A DNA stretch of 64,000 bases from CALUOB01 sp944322305 (GTDB taxonomy: Bacteria > Actinomycetota > Coriobacteriia > Coriobacteriales > Coriobacteriaceae). Each line of letters starts with the position of its first letter. Position 1 is the stretch's first letter. Both the position numbers and the translations under genes were made by a program. Shown piece after piece: positions 25,823 through 33,631 of the stretch. The DNA is taken from contig OZ007031.1 in assembly GCA_963931605.1 (NCBI GenBank), forward strand, positions 620,001 to 684,000, written 5' to 3'. The notes under the pieces were generated by a model. The model saw only the letters and a list, made by a program, of their open reading frames with translations. It searched no databases and was not told the origin of the DNA.

Positions 25823-26161
25823 TTAAGGGATCAACCCCTCGCCGAGGTTCTTGCCGCCGAGGACGTGCCAGTGCAGGTGCATCACGGTCTGGCCTGCGAC
25901 GGCACCAGCGTTGGAGATAAGGCGAAACCCCTCGTCGAGACCCTTGATGCGCGCGACCTCGCGCACGGCCTCAGCCATGGCGGAGAGCACCTCGGAGGGG
26001 ATCTCGTCGGTCATGTTCTCAAAGTGCTGCTTTGGCACCACCAGCACGTGTACGGGTGCCTGGGGCTCGGCGTCCTCAAACGCGCAGGCTAGGTCGTTCT
26101 CGTAGACCACGGTGGTGGGGATCTCGTGGTTGGCGAGCTTGCAGAAAATGCAGTCGGACAT
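25823..26161 (-). CDS. HIT-family nucleotide hydrolase (HinT-like)
   Basis: Purine nucleoside phosphoramidase-type protein of 112 residues. It has the N-terminal CIFCKLANHEIPT with two cysteines and the histidine triad in QTVMHLHWHVLGG near the C-terminus. HinT proteins hydrolyse AMP-lysine and similar adducts. The start at 26161 is chosen from MSDCIFCK; the in-frame extension to 26212 has no family counterpart. It lies directly downstream of the xse genes. Confidence 0.94.
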   Translation of the reverse strand: MSDCIFCKLANHEIPTTVVYENDLACAFEDAEPQAPVHVLVVPKQHFENMTDEIPSEVLSAMAEAVREVARIKGLDEGFRLISNAGAVAGQTVMHLHWHVLGGKNLGEGLIP

Positions 26162-26239
26162 GAGAGGCTCCTTCAAACTGATTGCTTCGAGCGTACGGAA
26201 AGCGCGGGGCATCCCGGTGCGTGGGCCCCCGCATGGCTG

Positions 26240-26509
26240 CTACAGGTTGAGCGCGTCGGTGGTGTCGGCCGGCTCGCCGGGGACGAGCTGCGTAGAGCCG
26301 TCCACGTCTGCCAGGAGCACGGACACCTTTTGCTCGGCCGTGGTCAGGCGTTCGCGCAGGCTCTTCAGGAGCTCCACGCCGCGGGTGTAGCTCTCGAGCG
26401 AAGCCTCGAGCTCCATGTCGCCAGACTCCAGCGCGCGAATGATCTGCTCGAGCTCGGTCGAGGCTTCCTTGTAGGTGAGCTCAGCTACGGGCTTTGCTTC
26501 TTGTGCCAT
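26240..26509 (-). CDS. xseB: Exodeoxyribonuclease VII small subunit
   Basis: Protein of 89 residues forming the helical-hairpin subunit of exonuclease VII, which degrades single-stranded DNA from both ends. LTYKEASTELEQIIRALESGDMELEASLESY matches the family in order and spacing, with RGVELLKSLRERL following. The start at 26509 has AAAGGAC upstream. It follows xseA by 45 bp, as is usual. The C-terminal tail after residue 75 is not conserved. Confidence 0.93.
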   Translation of the reverse strand: MAQEAKPVAELTYKEASTELEQIIRALESGDMELEASLESYTRGVELLKSLRERLTTAEQKVSVLLADVDGSTQLVPGEPADTTDALNL

Positions 26510-26554
26510 GGTATGTCCTTTCTTTGGGCAGATACGTTGCAAACAAAGCGGGCG

Positions 26555-28186
26555 CTAGCGCGCGTCCGCCGGATTCGGGGTAACAGCGGTGACGGTTGCG
26601 CCCACCTCACCGTCGGCCAGGCGCACGCGCAGATTGTCGCCAGGTGTAAACGACGCCGCGGAGGTGCGCACGCCTTCCGGACCGTAGGCGATGGCGTAGC
26701 CGCGGCCGAGCACCTTGAGCGGCGAGAGCGCGTCAAGCGAGGCAGCGGCGCGGGCAAGCTCGGCCTGCGGCTTGGCCAAAAGGCGCGTGCCGACGGCCTT
26801 GAGCTGCGTGGCTGCAAGGCCCAGCGCGTGTTGCTTGGAACCGAGGCCCGTGGTGCTCTGCGCCAAGCGCTCTGCCAGGCGCGCGAGGTCAGCATGCGAG
26901 CGCTCGACCATCTGCGTTGCGGCGCGGGCCAGGCGCTCCTCGGTCTGGGCGAGCTCGGCGCGGCGCCGCTCCACCATGGCAAACGGGCTTGCCAGGCACG
27001 GGCGCGCGGCGGCGGCGTCGAGCGCGAGCCGCGCGTGCGCCACATAGGTGGTCATGGCGCGGGCCAAGCGGTCGGACGAGGTGGCGAGCTGCGTGGAGGC
27101 CTGCTCGGTTTGCGCGGAGAAGGCGTGGCCCAGGCGCTGCTCGCGCTGGTTCAGCACGTCGATAAGCTCCTGGAGCGCAGGCGCCACGCTCTCGGCGGCA
27201 GCCGTTGGCGTGGAGGCACGGCGGTCGGACACCATATCGCAGATGGAGGTGTCCGGCTCGTGGCCGATGCCGGTTACCACCGGCACGGGGCATGACGCCA
27301 CCGCGCGAACCAGCGCCTCGTCGTTGAAGGTCATGAGATCCTCGAACGAGCCGCCGCCGCGCACGAGCAAGATGCAGTCGGGCTTGAGGGCGGCCGCGCG
27401 GCCAAGCGCGGCGATGAGCTCCTCGGGCGCCCCCTCGCCCTGCACCTTGGCGCCTACGCAGATGATCTCCACCAGCGGGTTGCGGCGGGCCAGCGTGCGC
27501 TTCACATCGTTGATAACCGCGCCCGACAGCGAGGTCACCACGGCAACGCGCGTGCAGAACACCGGGATGCGGCGCTTGCGCGCCTCGTCCATGAGGCCCT
27601 CGCGGCGGAGCTTCTCGGCCAGGGCGGCAACCTGCTGGCGCAGCAGGCCCTCCCCCACGGGCGCGATGCTTCTTGCCACGAAGCTCATCTTGCCGGTGGG
27701 CTTGTACAGGTTGAACTGACCTGTGAGCAGCACCTGCAGGCCGTCGCGCAGATCGAACGTGCGCTTGGCGTACGTTCCGCGCCACACGATGCAGTCGACC
27801 GCCGAGGAGTCGTCCTTGATCTGGAAGTAGCAGTGGCCGCTGCGCGCGTTGGGCCCGCGGAAGCCTGAGACCTCGCCGAGCACCGTGAGCATGGGGATGC
27901 CCTTGAGGGCGCTGTCGGCAAACTCCAGCGCCTGAGTTACCGTAACGGCGTTTTCGGGCACGCCGGCGGGCACGGCAGAGGACGCGGGCTCTGACGCCGC
28001 GCCGCCCGCACCCGAGGCTCGCGCACCTGCGCGCGAGGGGACGCGCCCCATGCGGCTTGAGGGGTGGGCGCGGTTGGCGGCCTCGGGCGTGTCCCACGGC
28101 AGCGGCTGCTGCGCCGCGCCTGCGCTTGCGCGCCGACCCGCCGGCTGGGCACTCCCCCCGGTGAGGTTCCATCCTTGTGGTGCCAT
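26555..28186 (-). CDS. xseA: Exodeoxyribonuclease VII large subunit
   Basis: Catalytic subunit of exonuclease VII, 543 residues. After an unusual Ala/Pro/Gly-rich N-terminal extension of about 80 residues comes the OB-fold nucleic-acid-binding domain (LEFADSALKGIPMLTVLGEV), then the catalytic domain with RGGGSFEDLMTFNDE and VVTGIGHEPDTSICD. A long Ala/Leu-rich coiled coil and a C-terminal GRGYAIAY motif follow. The start at 28186 follows AAGGAGTGATGCC; an open frame to 28366 continues but is judged spurious. The E. coli enzyme is about 455 residues, so the excess is the N-terminal extension. Confidence 0.94.
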   Translation of the reverse strand: MAPQGWNLTGGSAQPAGRRASAGAAQQPLPWDTPEAANRAHPSSRMGRVPSRAGARASGAGGAASEPASSAVPAGVPENAVTVTQALEFADSALKGIPMLTVLGEVSGFRGPNARSGHCYFQIKDDSSAVDCIVWRGTYAKRTFDLRDGLQVLLTGQFNLYKPTGKMSFVARSIAPVGEGLLRQQVAALAEKLRREGLMDEARKRRIPVFCTRVAVVTSLSGAVINDVKRTLARRNPLVEIICVGAKVQGEGAPEELIAALGRAAALKPDCILLVRGGGSFEDLMTFNDEALVRAVASCPVPVVTGIGHEPDTSICDMVSDRRASTPTAAAESVAPALQELIDVLNQREQRLGHAFSAQTEQASTQLATSSDRLARAMTTYVAHARLALDAAAARPCLASPFAMVERRRAELAQTEERLARAATQMVERSHADLARLAERLAQSTTGLGSKQHALGLAATQLKAVGTRLLAKPQAELARAAASLDALSPLKVLGRGYAIAYGPEGVRTSAASFTPGDNLRVRLADGEVGATVTAVTPNPADAR

Positions 28187-28390
28187 GGCATCACTCCTTC
28201 TCGTACCACGACGCTGAGCGCAGCGTAAACGGCTGCCGAACGGGAGCAAAGCGCCGGGAGCCGCGTTTAGCGTCTTGCGTTGCACAAGCATAGCAGCCCG
28301 TGCGGACACGTTTTTCGCACGGGCCCTTCTCGGCCAGGCGCGCAGGCGAAAAGCGGTGGCGCGCAAGGGCCGGGCGTTGAAAGGCCGCCG

Positions 28391-29104
28391 CTACTCCTCG
28401 TTGCTTCCGCGCGTGCGGCTGAGCAGGTACAGCAGCTGCAGCACCGAGGTCAGCGCGGCGGCCACGTAGGTGAGCGCCGCGGCGGTGAGCACCTTTTTGG
28501 CACCGCGTACGCTGGTCTCGCCCATGCCCGAGCGCTCTATATAGGCAACAGCGCGGCGCGACGCGTCAAACTCAACCGGCAGCGTCACCAGTTGGAACAG
28601 CACCGAGAACGCGAAAAGCACGATCGCCACAGTGTAGAGCTGAGTCATCGAAGTGAAGAGCCCAATAAAAAAGATGAGCATCCAGGCTTGGCTGGCGAAG
28701 TTCACCACGGGCACGAGCGCTTGGCGCACCTTCATGAACGCGTAGCCGCGCTCGCGCTGCACCGCATGGCCGGCCTCGTGGCAGGCCACGGCCACCGAGG
28801 CAACCGAGCCGCCGTGGAGGTTGTCGGCAGACAGATAGAGGTTGTTGTCACGCGGGTCGTAATGGTCGGTCAGATGGCCGGGCGTTGAGCGGATGCCCAC
28901 CGCCGAGCAGCCCTCGGCGTTGAGCATGCGGCGGGCGATGTCGGCGCCCGAGGCGCCGCTTTCCGAGCGCACCTTGGACCACGTGTTGTACGTGCGGTTG
29001 ATATAGCCCTGCGTGACCAGGCCAAGCACCAGCGAGACCAGCACCAAAGCCAGATACGCGGGGTCGAAGCCGTAGCCGAAACCGTACCCATAGTAAAGAG
29101 GCAT
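28391..29104 (-). CDS. YugP-like membrane zinc metallopeptidase
   Basis: Integral-membrane protein of 237 residues with hydrophobic segments at about 15-35, 120-150, 155-175 and 205-230. The zinc-binding motif HEAGH lies in VAVACHEAGHAVQRERGY. LPVEFDASRRA supplies the distal glutamate expected of this family. The N-terminus is rich in Gly/Tyr (PLYYGYGFGYG). The substrate is unknown. It lies upstream of xseA but 204 bp away. Confidence 0.88.
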   Translation of the reverse strand: MPLYYGYGFGYGFDPAYLALVLVSLVLGLVTQGYINRTYNTWSKVRSESGASGADIARRMLNAEGCSAVGIRSTPGHLTDHYDPRDNNLYLSADNLHGGSVASVAVACHEAGHAVQRERGYAFMKVRQALVPVVNFASQAWMLIFFIGLFTSMTQLYTVAIVLFAFSVLFQLVTLPVEFDASRRAVAYIERSGMGETSVRGAKKVLTAAALTYVAAALTSVLQLLYLLSRTRGSNEE

Positions 29105-29232
29105 AAGAGCACACCCTTCGTGTTGGCACCGAACGGCAGAGGAACCGCCGTTCGCTCATGTGTGTGCTTGTACCCATTTTGCCAGGCTGCGGACGTATCA
29201 CGGGCCGAACCGCAGCGGGGCACATACGCAAG

Positions 29233-29307
29233 CCTGCCATGGGGGACGGGTACGGATGGCAGAACATGCAGCATGTTCTGCCATCCGTACCCGTCCCCCA
29301 TGGCAGG
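29233..29307. repeat. Perfect 75-bp palindrome
   Basis: The two 37-base arms are exact complements around the A at 29270, with no mismatches. The right arm contains the 29-mer found at 3624-3652. It lies in the 236-bp space between the YugP-like gene's start and the end of xpt. In RNA it would form a very stable hairpin with GGGGGACGGG-type arms but without a T-tract. Confidence 0.95.
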
Positions 29308-29340
29308 TGATCGCCGGACGCGGCCGTGGGCGCCGAGAGC

Positions 29341-29919
29341 TTAGGCGAAGGTGATACGGCCCGTCTCGGGGTCCATATCCTTCACGATGGCAAGCGACCG
29401 CAGGTCGTAGCCGCGGGCGCGGAGCTTCTCGCCCCCGTCTTGGAAGCCCTTCTCGACCGCGATGCCGATGCCCTCGACCACCGCGCCGGCCGCCTCGCAG
29501 ATCTCGATAAGGCCGTTGAGCGCGTTGCCCTTGGCCAGAAAGTCGTCGATGATGATGACGTGCTCGCCGGCGGTGAGGAACTTCTTGGCAACGATGACGC
29601 TGTAGTTCTTCTGCTTGGTGAAGCTGTAGATGTTGGTGACGTACTGGTCGCCGTCGAGGTTGATGGACTGGTACTTCTTGGCAAACACCACCGGCACGTT
29701 GCCGAAGTGGCGCGCCGCCACGCATGCGATGCCGATGCCCGAAGCCTCGATGGTGAGGATCTTGTCAACGCGCTTGCCGGCGAACAGGCGAGCCCACTCG
29801 GCGCCCATCTTGTCGAACAGCTCGACGTCGCACTGGTGGTTGAGGAAGTTGTCGACCTTCAGCACGTCGCCCGCGCGCACGGTGCCGTCGCGTTGGATGC
29901 GGTCCTCAAGCTCTTTCAT
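29341..29919 (-). CDS. xpt: Xanthine phosphoribosyltransferase
   Basis: Salvages xanthine to XMP with PRPP. The 192-residue protein starts MKELEDRIQRDG and has DVLKVDNFLNHQCD, typical of Gram-positive Xpt. The PRPP-binding loop is VIIIDDFLAKGNAL, and KYQSINLDGDQY is also family-like. The start at 29919 follows GGGGAG. A TATAAT (30008-30003, minus strand) lies about 85 bp upstream with a weak -35. I see no purine riboswitch fold in that leader. No permease gene is adjacent. Confidence 0.95.
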   Translation of the reverse strand: MKELEDRIQRDGTVRAGDVLKVDNFLNHQCDVELFDKMGAEWARLFAGKRVDKILTIEASGIGIACVAARHFGNVPVVFAKKYQSINLDGDQYVTNIYSFTKQKNYSVIVAKKFLTAGEHVIIIDDFLAKGNALNGLIEICEAAGAVVEGIGIAVEKGFQDGGEKLRARGYDLRSLAIVKDMDPETGRITFA

Positions 29920-30102
29920 GGGGCTCCCCTCTCGCCGGCGGCGCGCCGTGTCCCGCACGGGGCGCGGCGCCGCGCGATCACCGTCTGCAGATGTTGGGAG
30001 CTATTATAGCGGCGGGAACGCACGGTGCAGGTGCGCCGTCCCAAAATCTCGCAGGGATTTGGCGCGAAACGCCCCGCGCGCCCCGCCCGCACACCGCATC
30101 AC

Positions 30103-30831
30103 CTAGAGCTCGCGGCGCTCGTAGAGCTTTAAGGACACGGCAGACGAGATGCCGAGCACCGCCGCGGCGAACACCACCGCGACGCCGCAGAAGGCGGCTA
30201 CGCCGGCGGGCGTCTCGAGAAAGCCCAGGAGCTGGGTGAACGCCTCCATGGGGAGGGCGCCGCTGTCGAGGATGCCCGTGCCGTTGACGATGAGCATCGG
30301 GGCGACGAAGACCAAGAGCACCGTGATCATGGGCAGCCACTGCGTTGCCTTGGTGTGGCCGAACGTGAAGAAGATCGGCGTCTCGACGGCGGCGATAAGC
30401 GCACCCATCGCCAGGCAAAACGACGTGGCGAAGATCGAGGACAGCAGCATCTCTTGGTCTAAGGCGATGGCGCCGGAAAGGCCGAAGGGCAGCTCGACCA
30501 CGCCCGAGAGCCCAACCAGGACCGCGCAGGCAAGCGAGCCGGCCGCCAGGCCCACGAGCCCCAGCGTGGCGATGACGCCGTAGCGCGCCAGCACGATGTC
30601 GCGGCGCGAAAGCGGCATCGTCAGGCGGAAGAGGCCCCAGTTGCTCTGCTCGTCATAGGTTGCTGCCACCATGGTGCCCATCAGGAAGAACATCATGGTG
30701 AGGATGGCAGGCGCCGCCACGATGGTGCCCATGCCCGCGCACACGAAGATGGCGACGAAGAAGCCGAGCGCCATGAGCTGCCTCACGTAGTCGCGGAAGA
30801 TCGTCATTTCCATAAGGTACGCGCGCTTCAT
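30103..30831 (-). CDS. ABC-2 type transporter permease
   Basis: Membrane subunit of 242 residues with six hydrophobic segments: about 22-38, 42-58, 88-110, 130-160, 170-190 and 210-235. The polar loop MVAATYDEQSNWGLFRLTMPLSR followed by a segment is common in bacitracin-type or multidrug ABC exporters of Gram-positives. It is encoded directly after its ATPase (stop and start adjacent at 30831/30832). The substrate is unknown; regulation by a YtrA-type GntR suggests a response to cell-wall stress or a peptide. Confidence 0.85.
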   Translation of the reverse strand: MKRAYLMEMTIFRDYVRQLMALGFFVAIFVCAGMGTIVAAPAILTMMFFLMGTMVAATYDEQSNWGLFRLTMPLSRRDIVLARYGVIATLGLVGLAAGSLACAVLVGLSGVVELPFGLSGAIALDQEMLLSSIFATSFCLAMGALIAAVETPIFFTFGHTKATQWLPMITVLLVFVAPMLIVNGTGILDSGALPMEAFTQLLGFLETPAGVAAFCGVAVVFAAAVLGISSAVSLKLYERREL

Positions 30832-31737
30832 TTATCGCACACCGCCTTTCAGGGTGAGGGCGAGGTAGTCGTCGATGGTCATGCGGTCGACGGGGATCTC
30901 GGGGAAGTTCTCGGCAAAGGCAAAGCGGTCGGGCACGAGCAGGTCGATGCCGTAGTCGCGCTTGCGGTAGCGGATTTCGTGCTCGGGAATGAGGCCTGCG
31001 GCCGCCACGCGCTCGAAGTCGGCCACGCGGCAGCGGGCGATGCCCATCTCGTCGGTGATCTCGTCCTTGGCGAGGTCGAAGACGATGCGCCCCGCGTCGA
31101 TGCCAAGGACCCGGTCGGCGATGCGCTCGAGATCCGAGGTGATGTGGCTGGACATCAGGATGGCGCGGCCCGGCTCTACCACGAAGCCGCGCAGATAGTC
31201 CAGCAGCTCGTCGCGCGCCATGGGGTCGAGGCCGGCCGTGGCCTCGTCGAGCACGAGCACGCGCGCGTCGTGGGAAAGCGCGCAAGCGAGGCTGAGTTTC
31301 ATGCCCATGCCGCGGGAGAGCTCTTTTACCTGCTTGGAGGCGTCGAGACCAAACGCGCGCGCAAGCTCCTCGAAGCGGCAGGGCTGCCAGGTGCGGAAGG
31401 CGTGGGAAAAGACGCGGCCCACGTCGGCCACGCGCAGGTGCCCCGGCATGGAAACAGTGTCGAAGACAACGCCGATCTGCTCCTTCACGGCCGTGTGCGC
31501 CGGATGGGAAAGCTCGCGCGAGGGTGTGCCGAGGATGCTCCCCGCGCCGCAGTCGAGGTTGATGAGGCCGAGAAGCGCTTTGATGGTGGTGGACTTGCCG
31601 GCGCCGTTTTTGCCGACGAAGCCCACGATCTCGCCCTCGCTTACGGAAAAGCTCACGGCGTCGAGGGTGAAGCCGTCGTAGTGCTTAGTGAGACCGCGCG
31701 CCTCGATCAGCGGGGCGGCGGAAGAAGTGTCAGACAA
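30832..31737 (-). CDS. ABC transporter ATP-binding protein
   Basis: ATPase of 301 residues. Walker A is VGKNGAGKSTT, the signature is ELSRGMGMKLSLA and Walker B is VLVLDEATAGLDP, followed by a switch-His in MSSHITSDLERI. The start is taken as TTG at 31737, because AAAGGAG lies 6 bases before it and family similarity begins right after (SAAPLIEARGLTKHYDGF). The open frame to 31899 would read through a repeat. It pairs with the permease downstream and is preceded by the GntR regulator. Confidence 0.92.
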   Translation of the reverse strand: MSDTSSAAPLIEARGLTKHYDGFTLDAVSFSVSEGEIVGFVGKNGAGKSTTIKALLGLINLDCGAGSILGTPSRELSHPAHTAVKEQIGVVFDTVSMPGHLRVADVGRVFSHAFRTWQPCRFEELARAFGLDASKQVKELSRGMGMKLSLACALSHDARVLVLDEATAGLDPMARDELLDYLRGFVVEPGRAILMSSHITSDLERIADRVLGIDAGRIVFDLAKDEITDEMGIARCRVADFERVAAAGLIPEHEIRYRKRDYGIDLLVPDRFAFAENFPEIPVDRMTIDDYLALTLKGGVR

Positions 31738-31774
31738 GGTGGTCTCCTTTGCGTCATCAGGTTGGCCGGGGACT

Positions 31775-31882
31775 CGGGTTGACCGGGGACGGTCCCGTTG
31801 CGGGTTGACCGGGGACGGTCCCGTTTCAACCCGTGGGCAGATGAAGGCGTCGGATGGGACACGCCCCCAACCAACCCGCTTA
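31775..31882. repeat. Tandem 26-bp repeats and a related GC-rich repeat
   Basis: Two head-to-tail 26-bp units (31775-31800, 31801-31826) read CGGGTTGACCGGGGACGGTC at their start. A further element at 31850-31880 (CGGATGGGACACGCCCCCAA, then CCAACCC) recurs with few changes at 32428-32460 upstream of gntR. They lie at the end of gntR and before the ABC ATPase. Confidence 0.75.
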
Positions 31883-32248
31883 CTCGAGCTCGAGGGCAAA
31901 CATCTCGGTGAGCTCCTCGTTGGTGAGGCCGAGGGTGCGGCCGGCGCTTACGGCATCGGCCATGAGCTTCTCCACCTGGCGCAGATGCTCCTCGCGGATC
32001 AGCTCGGTGTTGCCGCCTGCCACGAAGCTGCCCTTGCCGGGAACCGTTTCGATGAAGCCGGCAGACTCGAGGTCGGCGTAGGCGCGCTTGGTGGTGATGG
32101 CGCTCACGCGCAGGCTGTTGGCAAGCGCGCGGATGCTGGGAAGCTGCTGGCCCTCGGTCAGCTCGCCGGAGAGGATAAGCCCTTTTACCTGCGAGGTAAT
32201 CTGCTCGTAGATGGGCTTGTCGCTTGAGTTTGCAATGATGATCTCCAA
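31880..32248 (-). CDS. GntR-family regulator, YtrA-like
   Basis: Short GntR protein of 122 residues with the winged helix at about 10-75 (PIYEQITSQVKGLILSGEL, LPSIRALANSLRVSAITTKRAY, GFIETVPGKGSFV) and a short helical tail. That layout fits the YtrA subfamily, which represses ABC-transporter operons. The start is taken as TTG at 32248 behind AAAGGG, because the family begins with xEIIIANSS. It heads the operon with the ABC genes and sits behind a strong promoter with an overlapping inverted repeat. Confidence 0.9.
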   Translation of the reverse strand: MEIIIANSSDKPIYEQITSQVKGLILSGELTEGQQLPSIRALANSLRVSAITTKRAYADLESAGFIETVPGKGSFVAGGNTELIREEHLRQVEKLMADAVSAGRTLGLTNEELTEMFALELE

Positions 32249-32332
32249 ATGCGGCCCTTTCCCACGGCCGCGCGGGGCGTCCCCCACGCGGCGCAGAGGC
32301 GCGCTGACGTCGTGACGAGCCTCCGAATGCGA

Positions 32333-32385
32333 ATACCGTGTATATTCGCTATCTACAGTATATATACGGTATACACAGTTTGCAA
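32333..32385 (-). promoter_or_regulatory. gntR-ABC operon promoter with overlapping operator
   Basis: On the minus strand TTGCAA (32385-32380) and TATACT (32362-32357) are spaced 17 bp apart. An inverted repeat with 13-base arms, ATACCGTGTATAT (32333-32345) and ATATATACGGTAT (32360-32372), covers the -10 and the start-site region with one mismatch. This is where a YtrA-type autorepressor would bind. Confidence 0.75.
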
Positions 32386-32427
32386 GAAAAACTTTGCAGC
32401 CGCGGACCGCTGCCACGACGCGCAAAC

Positions 32428-32460
32428 GGGTTGGATGGAACACGTCCCCAACCAACCCGC
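32428..32460. repeat. GC-rich repeat copy upstream of gntR
   Basis: GGGTTGG and CCAACC form an inverted repeat around GGAACACGTCC. The segment matches 31850-31880 with few changes. It lies between the SPFH gene's terminator hairpin and the gntR promoter. Confidence 0.7.
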
Positions 32461-32468
32461 GCAAGGCA

Positions 32469-32492
32469 AAGGGGCGCCGCGGCGGCGCCCCT
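32469..32492 (-). terminator. Hairpin after the SPFH gene
   Basis: AAGGGGCGCCGC and GCGGCGCCCCTT form an almost perfect stem 45 bp after the SPFH stop codon. On the minus strand only TTTGCC follows, so termination may be weak. Confidence 0.6.
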
Positions 32493-32536
32493 TCGGTTGG
32501 GTAGATCACTGTGAGAAGCGGTGTGTCCGCATGCGC

Positions 32537-33490
32537 TTACGCCGCAGGCCCGTTGCCGTCCGGCTTGTGGGTGCTCGTCGCAGCCATCATCTGCTCGAAC
32601 ATGCTGGAGCTCTCGCGAAAGTCGCTCGGCAGCAGCACCGTAGAGCTCCGCCCGGTCCGCGCGTACTCGGCCATCATCTCGGACCACTGCGTGAACATGA
32701 ACAGCAGGTTGGCCTCGTCGTTGCCGATGCCGGTTTCCTGGATGATCTCCAGCGAGTCCTTGATGCCCAGCGCGATGGCCTTGCGCTGGTTGGCAATACC
32801 CTTGCCGGCCTCCTCCATAGCCTCCGCCTCGGCCTTCGCCTCGGTCACGCGCTTGATGCGATCGGCCTCGGCCAGGTCCTGCGCGGCGGCCTTGGTGCGC
32901 TGCGCGGCGTTGATCTGGTTCATGGAGTCCTCGACCTCGCGCGGCAGAGCGATCCGCGTGATCAGCGTGGACACCAGCACAAAGCCGTAGGCCGCCATCT
33001 GCTCGGACACCGTCTCGTTCACGTCGCGCGCGATGTCGTCCTTCTTGGCAAACACCTCGTCGAGGGTGTACACGGGGATAGCCGAGCGCAGCGCGTCGGT
33101 CAGAAAGTCGCGCATCTGCTCAACCGGCTGCGCCAGCATGTAGTAGCTCTTGTACACGCCGGACTCCGACGGCACCGCCCCGCGTGAGAAGTCAACGTGG
33201 TACTGCGCCGAGATCTCAAGGTCGATGGTGACGTTGTCCTCGGTTTTCACGTCTACGTTGAAGCCGTTTTTCATGGTGCGCAGGCTCACCGTCGCCACGC
33301 GCCGCTCGATGAAGGGAATCTTCAGCGCAAAACCGGCGCTCACGATGCGGTTGAACTTGCCCAGCCGCTCGATAATCACCGCATGCTGCTGTTTGACGAT
33401 GAAGATCGACTGCGACAGCAGCCACACCACAACGATCACGACGATAACAACAGGGATAACGGTACCCAAAAGCTGGCCGAACGCGTACAT
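32537..33490 (-). CDS. SPFH/Band 7 (stomatin/HflK-like) membrane protein
   Basis: Protein of 317 residues with one N-terminal membrane segment (about 9-27, VIPVVIVVIVVVWLL), then the band 7 domain starting FIVKQQHAVIIERLGKFNRI and containing NVDVKTEDNVTIDLEIS. The C-terminal half has a long Ala/Glu/Lys helix (EADRIKRVTEAKAEAEAMEEAGKG region) for oligomer formation. Such proteins scaffold membrane microdomains or protease complexes. The start at 33490 follows GGAGGAACC. No NfeD partner is adjacent. Confidence 0.91.
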   Translation of the reverse strand: MYAFGQLLGTVIPVVIVVIVVVWLLSQSIFIVKQQHAVIIERLGKFNRIVSAGFALKIPFIERRVATVSLRTMKNGFNVDVKTEDNVTIDLEISAQYHVDFSRGAVPSESGVYKSYYMLAQPVEQMRDFLTDALRSAIPVYTLDEVFAKKDDIARDVNETVSEQMAAYGFVLVSTLITRIALPREVEDSMNQINAAQRTKAAAQDLAEADRIKRVTEAKAEAEAMEEAGKGIANQRKAIALGIKDSLEIIQETGIGNDEANLLFMFTQWSEMMAEYARTGRSSTVLLPSDFRESSSMFEQMMAATSTHKPDGNGPAA

Positions 33491-33631
33491 GGTTCCTCCG
33501 ATCCGTGCCACGGCCACACGCCTGAGCGCGCCGCCCGCGCAGCGCGGGCGTGTCACCCGTATACCCACAGTGGACCGCAGGCTTACGGTTTGCCGTTGGC
33601 GGCTGAAAGGAGGCCGGCTGCGGGAGAGGAG

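Noticed and set aside
29920..30100. Purine riboswitch before xpt
   Set aside because: The leader is short and GC-rich and lacks the conserved junction and loop motifs of the purine aptamer.
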